DNA of 34,528 bases. Source: CACKLF01 sp002725175 (GTDB taxonomy: Bacteria > Pseudomonadota > Alphaproteobacteria > Rhodobacterales > Rhodobacteraceae). The notes beneath the pieces were generated by a model. The model was not told the origin of the DNA. It saw nothing but the letters and a program-made list of their open reading frames with translations, and ran no database searches. The stretch's first letter is position 1. The number at the start of each line of letters is the position of its first letter. The stretch lies in the NCBI GenBank assembly GCA_002725175.2, contig PBQX02000008.1:1-34528 (forward strand), written 5' to 3'. Positions 22,856 through 31,567 of this stretch are shown one piece after another. The translations under genes and the position numbers were made by a program.

Positions 22856-25297
22856 CTACCCCTTTACACGATCAGCCTTTGGGTCATACATGGGTTTTAG
22901 AGAAGCAATGGCCTCCACAGTTTTGCCCGCTATATCAATTTCGTATTTTGATTCTATAATATCANCTATTTTTTCACCTTTACAAGGCACATAGCCTAGN
23001 CCAATTGCTCCNCCNANATAGTGNCCATAGTTTCCAGACGTTAGGTAAGAGACAACCTCGCCATTTCTTAAAATAGGTTCATTATGGAATAACATTTCAT
23101 CCGGATCCAAAAGTTTGAATTGTAATAATCTNCGATCTAAACCCAAATCTTTTTTNTCCAAAAATGCTTCTTTACCTATAAAATCACCTTTATTAAGNTT
23201 GACTGTAAACCCTAATCCAGCTTCNAATATATGATCCTCATCCGTAATATCATGNCCAAAATGACGAAAACCTTTTTCAATTCTNCAGCTATCTAAAGTA
23301 TGNAGNCCACACAATTTTAACTCATNGNTCTTNCCGGCCTTCTCAATTTCTTCAAAAACATGACAAGCCATNTCTGAGCTCACATAGAGNTCCCATCCCA
23401 GTTCTCCTACATAACTTATGCGATGNGCNCTAGCTANACCATACCCTATCTCAATTTCCCTAGAGAAACCAAAAGGATGCGTATCNTTNGAAAAATCTTC
23501 NGGNCTAATACTTTGTANAATTTTTCTACTATTTGGACCCATCAAAACAAGAACTGCTTCAGCTGCTGTAAAATCAANNATAGATANNGAAAANTTATTN
23601 NTGTGNCTTTTNAGCCAGCTAAGNTCTCTTTGCAAGGTNGCTCCTGGNACGACCAGAAGATANCTTTCCTCTGATAATCGNGTAACCGTAAGNTCACACT
23701 CTATTCCTCCCTTNTTATTTAACATTTGGGTNTAAATAATTCTTCCNGNNCTCACGTCAACATCACTACAACAAACATNTTGAAGAAATTTACANGNNTC
23801 TTTCCCATCAANTCGTATTTTTCCNAAACTTGTCATATCAAATAAACCAGCCTTCTCTCNAACNGANAGATGNTCNTTCCTATGGTTNTCAAACCAGTTC
23901 TGCTTACCCCANTCATANATATATCGAGCTTCCTGCCCTTCAGATGCAAACCAATTTGCCCTCTCCCANCCNGCTATCTCNCCAAATACNGCACCTCTTT
24001 TCTTTAAGTGCTCATGCAAAGGAGATCGNCTAATATTTCTGGCAGATTCAACCTGTCGATATGGAAAATGATCAGCNTAAAGNAATCCCAAAGTTTCNNT
24101 TACTCTCTCCTGTAGATAAAACTTATTTCTTTGGAAAGGTTGAGCACGTCTTATGTCCACGTCCCANAGATCAAAAGGTGGATCTCCATCATTCATCCAT
24201 TGAGCAAGCGCCATTCCTGCTCCTCCTGAAGATATTATACCTATGGAATTGTAACCTGCAGCAACCCAAAAACCCTTTAGCTCTGGAGCTTCACCCAGAT
24301 AATATCTATCATCAGGGGTAAAGCTTTCGGGTCCATTAAAAAATGTTTGAATTCCGTATTCAGACATTACAGGAAGTCTTGAAATAGCTTTTTCTAAAAC
24401 AGGTTCAAAATGATCAAGATCCTCTGGAAGTTCATCAAAGCAAAAATCTTCGGGAATACCCTTCATTCCCCATGGTTTTGCATTTGGCTCAAATGCCCCN
24501 ANCATTATTCTACCTGCATCTTCTTTATAGTAAGCATACTCATCTGGNACCCGCAANACTNGAAGTTTACCAAGGTCCGAAATAGGTTCAGTTAAAATAT
24601 AGAAATGTTCGCAGGCATGTAGTGGAACTGTGACACCNACAGAGTTACCTAATTCTCTTGCCCACATGCCAGCACAATTTGCGACTATTTCTGTTGAAAT
24701 CATGCCGGTCTCGCCATTACTTTCCCAATGAACAGAGCTAACTCGGCCATTATGTGTATCTAGTCCAGTTACCTTAACATCCTCAAATATTTTTACGCCA
24801 TTCTGCCTAGCACCTTTTGCTAAAGCCATTGCGATATTTGCTGGATCACATTGTCCATCCTTAGGGAGATGAACGGCAGCCTTTACGTCCTCGACACTAA
24901 GAAGCGGATATTTCTCTTTTAACTCCTTATTCGTTATTTCATTAACTTCAACACCAAAGGCTCTAGCCATCGAAGCTTGTCGTAAAATTTCTTGCTTCCT
25001 TGAATCGGTTAATGCGACAGTCAACGATCCACTTTGCCTCATACCAGTAGCAACACCAGTTTCAGCTTCAAGTTTTGTATAAAGGTCTGCAGAATACTTC
25101 GCCAAGCGGGTCATATTGAGGTTAGCTCTTAGCTGGCCAATCAATCCAGCAGCATGCCAGGTTGTTCCACTTGTTAATTTTTTACGCTCCAGTAATATTA
25201 CATCTTTCCAGCCCAGTTTAGCCAAGTGATATGCCAAAGAACATCCTGACACTCCACCACCTATAACGACTGCACGCGCCTCTGAAGGAATATTCAT
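22856..25297 (-). CDS. Dimethylglycine/sarcosine dehydrogenase-like flavoprotein with GcvT domains (copy 1)
   Basis: This 813-residue two-part enzyme should oxidatively demethylate an N-methyl amine and pass the C1 unit to tetrahydrofolate. The N-terminal DAO-type FAD domain has VVIGGGVSGCSLAYHLAKLG at residue 10, and SGTTWHAAG contains H48, the usual covalent-FAD histidine. GcvT and GcvT-C domains fill roughly residues 440-800 (LFDMTSxGKIR, VLVLMGPNSRK, HRISYVGELGW). I chose ATG 25297: it overlaps the upstream stop as ATGA and gives the normal family N-terminus; a longer frame to 25360 lies inside the neighbour. Ns are very dense from about 23200 to 24180 and sparse before that. Dimethylglycine, sarcosine or another N-methyl compound could be the substrate. 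Confidence 0.93.
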   Translation of the reverse strand: MNIPSEARAVVIGGGVSGCSLAYHLAKLGWKDVILLERKKLTSGTTWHAAGLIGQLRANLNMTRLAKYSADLYTKLEAETGVATGMRQSGSLTVALTDSRKQEILRQASMARAFGVEVNEITNKELKEKYPLLSVEDVKAAVHLPKDGQCDPANIAMALAKGARQNGVKIFEDVKVTGLDTHNGRVSSVHWESNGETGMISTEIVANCAGMWARELGNSXGVTVPLHACEHFYILTEPISDLGKLXXLRXPDEYAYYKEDAGRIMXGAFEPNAKPWGMKGIPEDFCFDELPEDLDHFEPVLEKAISRLPVMSEYGIQTFFNGPESFTPDDRYYLGEAPELKGFWVAAGYNSIGIISSGGAGMALAQWMNDGDPPFDXWDVDIRRAQPFQRNKFYLQERVXETLGXLXADHFPYRQVESARNIXRSPLHEHLKKRGXVFXEIXXWERANWFASEGQEARYXYXWGKQNWFXNHRXXHXXVXEKAGLFDMTSXGKIRXDGKXXCKFLQXVCCSDVDVXXGRIIXTQMLNXKGGIECXLTVXRLSEEXYLLVXPGXTLQRXLSWXKXHXNXFXXSXXDFTAAEAVLVLMGPNSRKIXQSIXXEDFXXDTHPFGFSREIEIGYGXAXXHRISYVGELGWXLYVSSXMACHVFEEIEKAXKXXELKLCXXHTLDSXRIEKGFRHFXHDITDEDHIXEAGLGFTVXLNKGDFIGKEAFLXKKDLGLDXRLLQFKLLDPDEMLFHNEPILRNGEVVSYLTSGNYXHYXXGAIXLGYVPCKGEKIXDIIESKYEIDIAGKTVEAIASLKPMYDPKADRVKG

Positions 25298-27744
25298 TTT
25301 CTTATTCTCAAATTTTGAGGATCCCACAATGGATCTTGTCCATGAACAGTTGCCTTGCATCTTTGCCCATAAATTTCAATTTCAACCACTTTTCCAGCTT
25401 TTGAAAGCTCAGGCTTTAACATGCAAAGGGCTATTGAGCTATTGACCCGATAACCCCACGCTCCAGAGGTTACTTCACCAACTATTTCGCCATTATGCCA
25501 GACAGTGCTCATATAAGGCGCATCACACCCATTTGTGTTTACTTTTAAAATAGTAAAAAGCTTTTTAGAACCTCTCTGCCTCTCAACTTGCAAAGCTTTT
25601 TTGCCTCTAAAATCAACTTCCTTATCGAATTTTATAAAGCGGTCTAAACCTGCTTCAAGCAGAGAATAATCCGTTGAAAGGTCCCCTTTCCAAGCCTTAT
25701 AACCTTTTTCAATTCTCAACGAGTTTAGCGCAAACATCCCAAACGGTTTAGCTTCTTTATTTATAATTTCGCTATAAATTGCAGGAGCTTTCTCATTATT
25801 TACATGAATTTCCCAACCCAATTCCCCAGCAAAAGAAACTCGGGCCAACATACAAGGAATGTCCAAAACTTTTGCCTTTTGATGAGTTAACCATCCCAAA
25901 GTTAGATCGGCATCTGTTATTTCACTAAGCAGGTCTCTAGAATTGGGTCCAGTAACAATAAATGTTGAAAAATTTTCACTTTTATCAACTATTTTTACAT
26001 CCATTCCACTAAGCACATTACTTTTAAGCAACTCTAAATCATGCCACTGTGCTGCAGCTGCAGTTATTAGAGTAAAAGATTTTTCTTCGTGCCTAATGAT
26101 CGACATTTCAGTAACTATTCGCCCTCTTTCATCAGAAAAATACGCCAAATTTAAACGACCTACTTTTGGTAGCGAGCCAGTAATCAATTTATCCAGAAAC
26201 TCATCAGAATTTTCTCCACTTATCTCATATCTGGAGAAACCAGGAAGGTCTAAAACTCCGACGTCATCGCGTACGGCTTCACACTCTTCCCTTATTCGTT
26301 GTTCCCAAGGCCCGGTCCTTCCCCAAGTATGAGTGGACTCAAAACTAGTATCGTCTCCACTTTTTGCAAACCAATTTGCTCGTTCCCANCCATTATAGNC
26401 ACCCATCTGCCCACCCANCTNTAATACCTTTNCATGCACTGNCGAAAGACGTCTGTTTGGNGCTGCTGGCCACCTCATCCAAGGAAAATGCATNCCATAN
26501 TCATGGCCATACACTTCCATCCCTTTATCCACACAATATTNATGNTCAGTAAAATTGGTAAACCTTCTTGGATCACACGACCACATATCCCATTCTGTCT
26601 CACCTTTGGTTATCCATTCCGAAAGGACCTTTCCTGCTCCGCCACCCTGCGCAATACCAAATGTAAAGACACAGGCTTCAAATGCATTAGGCACTCCAGG
26701 CATTGGGCCTATCAGTGGGTTTCCATCTGGTGTATAAGGTATCGGCCCATTTATTACCTTTGACACTCCAGCTGATCCCAACAACGGCACCCGAGCCATC
26801 GCATCTTCAACATACCATTCAAGGCGATCTAAATCGTCGGGATACAGTTGGAAGCTGAAATCTTCAGGCATAGGATCATCTGACGTTGCCCAATGTGCTT
26901 GGCAATTTCTCTCGTAAGGTCCTAAATTAAATCCATTCTTTTCTTGTCTTAAATAATAAGAACTATCTACATCTCGAAGCAAAGGAAGTTTATGCCCTGA
27001 TTCCTTCGTCCAGTTTTCAATTTCAGAAACCTGTTCAGAGACAAGATATTGATGGCTCATTACCATCATTGGAAGCTTTCTGCCACCATAAGGAATAAAC
27101 CAATCTGCAACTCGTTGTGCATAATAACCCGCTGCATTCACAACTATTTCGCATTTTATGTCCCCCTGATTAGTTTTAACTACCCACTCATTAGCATTTC
27201 TCTCTACTCCAGTAGCNGAGCAAAATCTGATTACTTTAGCTCCCAAATCTCTAGCACCTTTNGCTAAAGCCTGAGTTANCTGNGCAGGNTCNATATCTCC
27301 ATCNGCAGGNTCATATANTGCTCCCTTTAAANCATGCAATTCAATAAACGGGTANTTGCTCTTNATATCCCTAGTTTCTAATATCTCAAGGTCCATNCCT
27401 TGATAAANNCCCATACCTTTAGCTCTCTGGAACTCTTGCATTCTCTCNTCACTATGGGCGAGCCTNATTGATCCTGTTACATGNTAATTCATAGGGTAAT
27501 CCACTTCTTNNCCTAANCTACTATAAAGTTCAGTTGAATACCTTTGCATATTCATGATCGACCANCTTGTTGAAAACGTAGGCACATTACCNGCNGCATG
27601 CCAAGTTGAACCAGCGGTTAGNTCATTTTTTTCTATAAGGACACANTCTGTCCAACCTTCCTTAGCCAAGTGATATAAACAAGAAGCTCCTACGGCTCCT
27701 CCGCCAATTATAACAACCTTTGAATGTGATGGTAAATTGCTCAT
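25294..27744 (-). CDS. Dimethylglycine/sarcosine dehydrogenase-like flavoprotein with GcvT domains (copy 2)
   Basis: This 816-residue paralogue has the same architecture as its neighbour: an N-terminal FAD domain (KVVIIGGGAVGASCLYHLAKEGW), the covalent-FAD histidine H49 in AGSTWH, a middle FAO segment, then GcvT domains (VLDLPGFSRYEI, FIVTGPNSRDLL, RVSFAGELGWEIHV, LNSLRIEKGYKAW). I chose ATG 27744, because AAGGGGG lies a few bases upstream; an in-frame ATG at 27777 lacks such a site. It is the first gene of the minus-strand unit and overlaps copy 1 by 4 nt (ATGA), so the two are probably made in fixed ratio. Consecutive demethylation of dimethylglycine and sarcosine would suit a pair, but each may act on a different amine. 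Confidence 0.93.
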   Translation of the reverse strand: MSNLPSHSKVVIIGGGAVGASCLYHLAKEGWTXCVLIEKNXLTAGSTWHXXGNVPTFSTXWSIMNMQRYSTELYSXLXXEVDYPMNXHVTGSXRLAHSXERMQEFQRAKGMXXYQXMDLEILETRDXKSXYPFIELHXLKGAXYXPXDGDXXPXQXTQALXKGARDLGAKVIRFCXATGVERNANEWVVKTNQGDIKCEIVVNAAGYYAQRVADWFIPYGGRKLPMMVMSHQYLVSEQVSEIENWTKESGHKLPLLRDVDSSYYLRQEKNGFNLGPYERNCQAHWATSDDPMPEDFSFQLYPDDLDRLEWYVEDAMARVPLLGSAGVSKVINGPIPYTPDGNPLIGPMPGVPNAFEACVFTFGIAQGGGAGKVLSEWITKGETEWDMWSCDPRRFTNFTXHXYCVDKGMEVYGHXYXMHFPWMRWPAXPNRRLSXVHXKVLXXGGQMGXYNXWERANWFAKSGDDTSFESTHTWGRTGPWEQRIREECEAVRDDVGVLDLPGFSRYEISGENSDEFLDKLITGSLPKVGRLNLAYFSDERGRIVTEMSIIRHEEKSFTLITAAAAQWHDLELLKSNVLSGMDVKIVDKSENFSTFIVTGPNSRDLLSEITDADLTLGWLTHQKAKVLDIPCMLARVSFAGELGWEIHVNNEKAPAIYSEIINKEAKPFGMFALNSLRIEKGYKAWKGDLSTDYSLLEAGLDRFIKFDKEVDFRGKKALQVERQRGSKKLFTILKVNTNGCDAPYMSTVWHNGEIVGEVTSGAWGYRVNSSIALCMLKPELSKAGKVVEIEIYGQRCKATVHGQDPLWDPQNLRIRK

Positions 27745-27780
27745 AAAACCCCCTTGATCAACACGATTATTCAACATTAT

Positions 27781-27814
27781 TTGACAGCGAAATCAAATGA
27801 TTTTTTTCATTTCA
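27781..27814 (+). promoter_or_regulatory. Candidate promoter and imperfect inverted repeat upstream of sulfatase
   Basis: The divergent 163-bp spacer between the flavoprotein operon and the sulfatase has TTGACA at 27781-27786, with TTTCAT 18 bp downstream as a poor -10. Overlapping it, TCAAATGA (27793-27800) and TCATTTCA (27807-27814) form an inverted repeat with one mismatch. A regulator bound there could affect both operons. The evidence is pattern only. Confidence 0.3.
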
Positions 27815-27907
27815 AAAGAATTTTAATAGTATTGCAGAAGGCTAAGACTTAACCTACTGTTGTAGCATAATTAATTAATAATTTATTCCTCTAATAAAAA
27901 AAATAAA

Positions 27908-29596
27908 ATGAAAGCGAAATTAAAGAAAAATATACTATTTATTATGTTTGATCAGCTAAGATTTGATTATCTAAGTTGTTATGGCCACCCCACTCTGCAT
28001 ACCCCAAATATTGATANCATTGCAAAAAAAGGTGTCAAATTTACTAATGCGTACGTTCAATCACCAGTCTGCGGTGCTTCAAGGATGAGCTATTATACTG
28101 GAAGATATGTTCACAGCCATGGTGCAGCATACAATAACTTTCCTTTAAAAGTAGGGGAGCAAACCTTAGGAGACCATCTACGGAAAATTGGAGTGGATAC
28201 CTGGTTAATAGGTAAAACACACATGAAAGTTGATAGTGAAGGNTTAAATAGACTTGGCATTAAACAAGATAGTGTTATAGGAGCTCGAATAGCTGAATGC
28301 GGATTTGATATTTTTGTTAGAGATGATGGATTATGGGCAGAAGGTCCTGACGGTTTCTATTGTGACTTAGACTCTCCTTATAACGAATACTTAAAATCTA
28401 GAGGTTACAGTGGAGAAAACCCTTGGGCATCTCATGCTAATGCAGGATTAACTGACGAAGAAGAGTTAGCTTCTGGGTGGTTTATGAAGAATGCTCGCCT
28501 TCCTGCAAACATTCATGAAAGTGACAGCGAAACTCCCTGGCTTACTACCCAAATGATTAATTTTTTAAAATTGGAAAATGAAAAAGATCCTAATAAAAGG
28601 AAACCTTGGCTGGTNCATCTATCATATATAAAGCCTCATTGGCCTTATATTGTTCCAGCACCATACCACTCCATGTATAACCCTGAAGATATTCTTCCAG
28701 CTGTTCGTAANGAAAGTGAAACTGGTCAAGGNGCCCACCCAATTTANAAAGCATTTACAGAAAATATTATTGGAAAAGCTTTTCAGAAAGATGAAGTCAG
28801 AAAAGAGGTAATACCCGCTTATATGGGTCTAATAAAACAGTGCGATGATCAAATGGGTCGACTTTTTAAATACATGGAAAATAATGGTTTCAAAGAAAAT
28901 ACCATGATAGTAATTTGTTCGGATCACGGAGACTACTTAGGAGATCATTGGNTAGGAGAAAAAGACTTATTCCACGAACCTTCAGTAAAAACTCCATTAA
29001 TAATCTATGACCCATCCAGCAATGCAGATGCGACACGAGGTACTACAAATAATGAGCTAGTCGAGTCGATAGATTTAGCAGCGACCTTTATTGACTATCA
29101 AAAAGAACTAATTCCAAACCACATTTTAGAAGGTCGATCATTACTACCTTTCCTGAACAATAGTCAAATAGAGAATTGGCGAAAATTTGTTGTAAGCGAA
29201 TATGATTATTCAACAAGTGGAATTCCAGAAAAACTAAATGTAGCAANAAAGGATGCTCGCTTATTTATGATTTTCGATGGAAGGTACAAGTTAATTCATG
29301 CACAAGGTGGTTTTTTACCCATGTTATTTGATTTAAAAACTGATCCGAAAGAACTTAATGACCTTGGCTCCGGCAAAGATATTAATGAGGAAATTACAAA
29401 ACATTTGGATAGACTTTATGGATATCTTGCAGANTGGGCGAGGAGATCGTCCCAAAGAAATACCTTGTCAGACAGAGAAATAGAACTTATGAGAGGCAAA
29501 GGTCCAAGCAGNGGCATAACTCTTGGTCTTTTTGATGGCACGGAAATTGACCAAAAGTTCCATGTAAAGTACCGAGGNAAAGGAACTCGGATTTAA
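27908..29596 (+). CDS. Type I sulfatase (arylsulfatase/phosphonate monoester hydrolase-like)
   Basis: This 562-residue alkaline-phosphatase-superfamily hydrolase should cleave a sulfate (or phosphonate) ester. The metal aspartate D15 lies in FIMFDQLR. The formylglycine signature is CGASR with C55 and R59 in SPVCGASRMSYYTGR, which requires oxidation of C55 by a maturase not present here. The second metal cluster is SDHGDYLGDH at about 338-347, followed by KTPLIIYDP. There is no signal peptide at the N-terminus (MKAKLKKNILFIMF), so a cytoplasmic location is likely, as for choline sulfatase and phosphonate monoester hydrolases. Choline sulfate would link it to the methylated-amine genes, but I see no choline-sulfatase-specific tail. 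A TAN codon at 28745-28747 is taken as tyrosine. Confidence 0.9.
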   Translation: MKAKLKKNILFIMFDQLRFDYLSCYGHPTLHTPNIDXIAKKGVKFTNAYVQSPVCGASRMSYYTGRYVHSHGAAYNNFPLKVGEQTLGDHLRKIGVDTWLIGKTHMKVDSEXLNRLGIKQDSVIGARIAECGFDIFVRDDGLWAEGPDGFYCDLDSPYNEYLKSRGYSGENPWASHANAGLTDEEELASGWFMKNARLPANIHESDSETPWLTTQMINFLKLENEKDPNKRKPWLXHLSYIKPHWPYIVPAPYHSMYNPEDILPAVRXESETGQXAHPIXKAFTENIIGKAFQKDEVRKEVIPAYMGLIKQCDDQMGRLFKYMENNGFKENTMIVICSDHGDYLGDHWXGEKDLFHEPSVKTPLIIYDPSSNADATRGTTNNELVESIDLAATFIDYQKELIPNHILEGRSLLPFLNNSQIENWRKFVVSEYDYSTSGIPEKLNVAXKDARLFMIFDGRYKLIHAQGGFLPMLFDLKTDPKELNDLGSGKDINEEITKHLDRLYGYLAXWARRSSQRNTLSDREIELMRGKGPSXGITLGLFDGTEIDQKFHVKYRXKGTRI

Positions 29597-29633
29597 TCTT
29601 GAAGCACTTGGNTAATGCNAGCCAANCCAGANN

Positions 29634-31493
29634 NTATTTTAGTTTNATAAATTTTTTNACTTCGACTTTAAGCTCTTCAAGAGCCTGAGACCACACACCC
29701 GTTTTCTTTTTTCTAATCAAAACTGTAGTATCNTCATACCAGGGACTACTTTTATCTTTTANCATCCATCTAAAATTTGGAGGAGCNANTGGNAACAAAA
29801 CAAATGTATTTTTCCCCAGAGCAGAAGCCAAATGTGCCGTGACATTATCAATAGTTATAACAAAATCACAAGAATCCATTAACGCAATAGAGGAATTAAA
29901 ATCATCTTTCAAATCTATTTCTGGTAAAGTAATTACCTNTTTTGCTAATGATTTAGGAACTATAGAATCTTTATCTTTTGTTGGATATTGTAAATTTATC
30001 AGGTCTANATCTAATCCTTCAAANACCTTTATCAAGCTCTTTAAGTCTATACTTCTGTCGTCAGCTATCTGAGCTGCAGATGTAAACCAAGAAATACCAC
30101 ATCTAGGACGCACTTTATTCCCCAAGAGCTTTTCTACATATTTTATATGATCTTCACTAGCTTTAAGAAGTGGTTTAAGCGGTTTCTTAAATTCTGAGAA
30201 TTTTTTCCGAAAAATCTTTGGCAAGCTACCCAACGGAAGTTGAGCATCAAAGCTACCAATATCTAAAGAGGCAGTTTTGCTCTTAAACTTTATTCCAGGN
30301 AATGAAGCCTTAAAAACCTCAATTAACCTTTCATCAATAAATAAGGTAATATNGCTACAAATTTTTTGGACGTCAGCCAAAATAGTCGAAAATATAATTA
30401 CATCTCCAACACCTTGCTCTTGCCAAAGAGCTAGCCTNCAATTNCTTTTACCATCCCATTTTGGAAAAATAGAAAATNAANCAAATAACTCTTTGTCCAT
30501 ACCTAATTNGAACCGATANTCATATAANTCCCATGCTTCATCAAAATTACCTGCTGCTGNAAGAGCAAGACTGAGATTGAAAATATTGTGATCTATTTCC
30601 TTCTTGGTCCGAGTTGCCTCTTTGTAAAACTTTATTGCCTGTTCTACTTGGGACAAATTAAAGTTCGCATGAGCCAACTCAATCTTAGCCAAATTAAGAC
30701 CTGGATTTATTTCTATTGCATTTTTAGCCAAATTTATTGCTTTAAAAAAATCTCTGTCCTTAGACCTTAATCGGGCAAGATTAACATAAGCTTCAGCACA
30801 TTTTTTATTTAGAGAAATTGTTTTTTTAAAGTTTTTCTCACTGGCTACAAACTTGCCCAAGCTGAATTGAACTTCCCCCAAAAGATTAAAATAATCAGGG
30901 TTATCAGAATTCTCAATTCGGACTCGCTCCAAATATGATAAAGATTTTTCAAAGAAATAATTTTTATCTTTTTGGTCCTTACTTTTATTTGCCTTACCTC
31001 TTAATGCAATAGCCAAATTATAATAATTATCAATATAATCAGGATCTAATCTTAGTGCTTCGAGAAAACTTTCTTCTGCTAATTCAAACATTTCATTATC
31101 CAAAAGAAGATTTCCGATATTAAAATAAAGTCGAGGCTCTTTATTGTTAATCCGCAAGGCTATCTTATAAATTGCCAATGCTTCATCCTTCATTCCAAGA
31201 GAACTATATAATGAACCTAAATTGTTGTAACTATCTAAAAAAGTAGGTGCGACTTCAATAGCCCTTGCATAACTATTTGCGGCCGCTTTTGGGTCTCCTA
31301 AAGCCAATTCACTTGCNCCAACAATATTATGTAANTCTGGACTATCAGGCATTGACTCCTGAAGCATTATTCCTTTAGANAACGCCTCNACNAAATTGCC
31401 TTCTTTATANAAAAATTGGATTTGATTTAAGGCATCANAATTGTCTTTTTGATCATTATTATTTAAATTTATCTCTAGCATATTATTCCCCAA
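29634..31493 (-). CDS. TPR protein with C-terminal GT9/heptosyltransferase-like domain
   Basis: This roughly 619-residue protein has 8-10 tetratricopeptide repeats over residues 1-340 (units such as SYNNLGSLYSSLGMKDEALAI and NYYNLAIALRG). A glycosyltransferase-9-like domain follows: EQGVGDVIIFSTILADV, CGISWFTSAAQ, DFVITIDNVTAHLASALGKNTFV and SSPWY. Such proteins glycosylate surface or flagellar components, but the acceptor here is unknown. The frame stays open to 29487, inside the convergent sulfatase. The codon at 29636-29634 is TAN, and Ns keep to third codon positions upstream of it but not beyond. I therefore place a TAA or TAG stop there. A paralogue of the C-terminal domain lies at 33804. 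Confidence 0.82.
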
Positions 31494-31567
31494 TTTATTA
31501 GTAGAGGTATAGCAATCATCATGCCAAGAATANGCTTATTGAAATTCATGNAAGATATGTAATANTA

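Noticed and set aside
23418..24321. Plus-strand open frames opposite DMGDH-like copy 1
   Set aside because: They are rich in ambiguous codons and lack motifs. The Ns follow third positions of the minus-strand frame, so the minus strand is the coding one.
25298..25360. N-terminal extension of DMGDH-like copy 1
   Set aside because: It lies within the end of the upstream gene. The ATGA start at 25297 gives the normal N-terminus just before the FAD motif.
28745..28747. TAN codon inside the sulfatase gene as a premature stop
   Set aside because: The frame continues with conserved sulfatase motifs (SDHG, KTPLIIYDP) to a normal length. TAT or TAC (tyrosine) explains it.
29487..29633. C-terminal extension of the TPR-glycosyltransferase overlapping the sulfatase
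   Set aside because: It is antisense to the conserved sulfatase C-terminus, lacks family similarity, and follows a TAN codon that is probably a stop.
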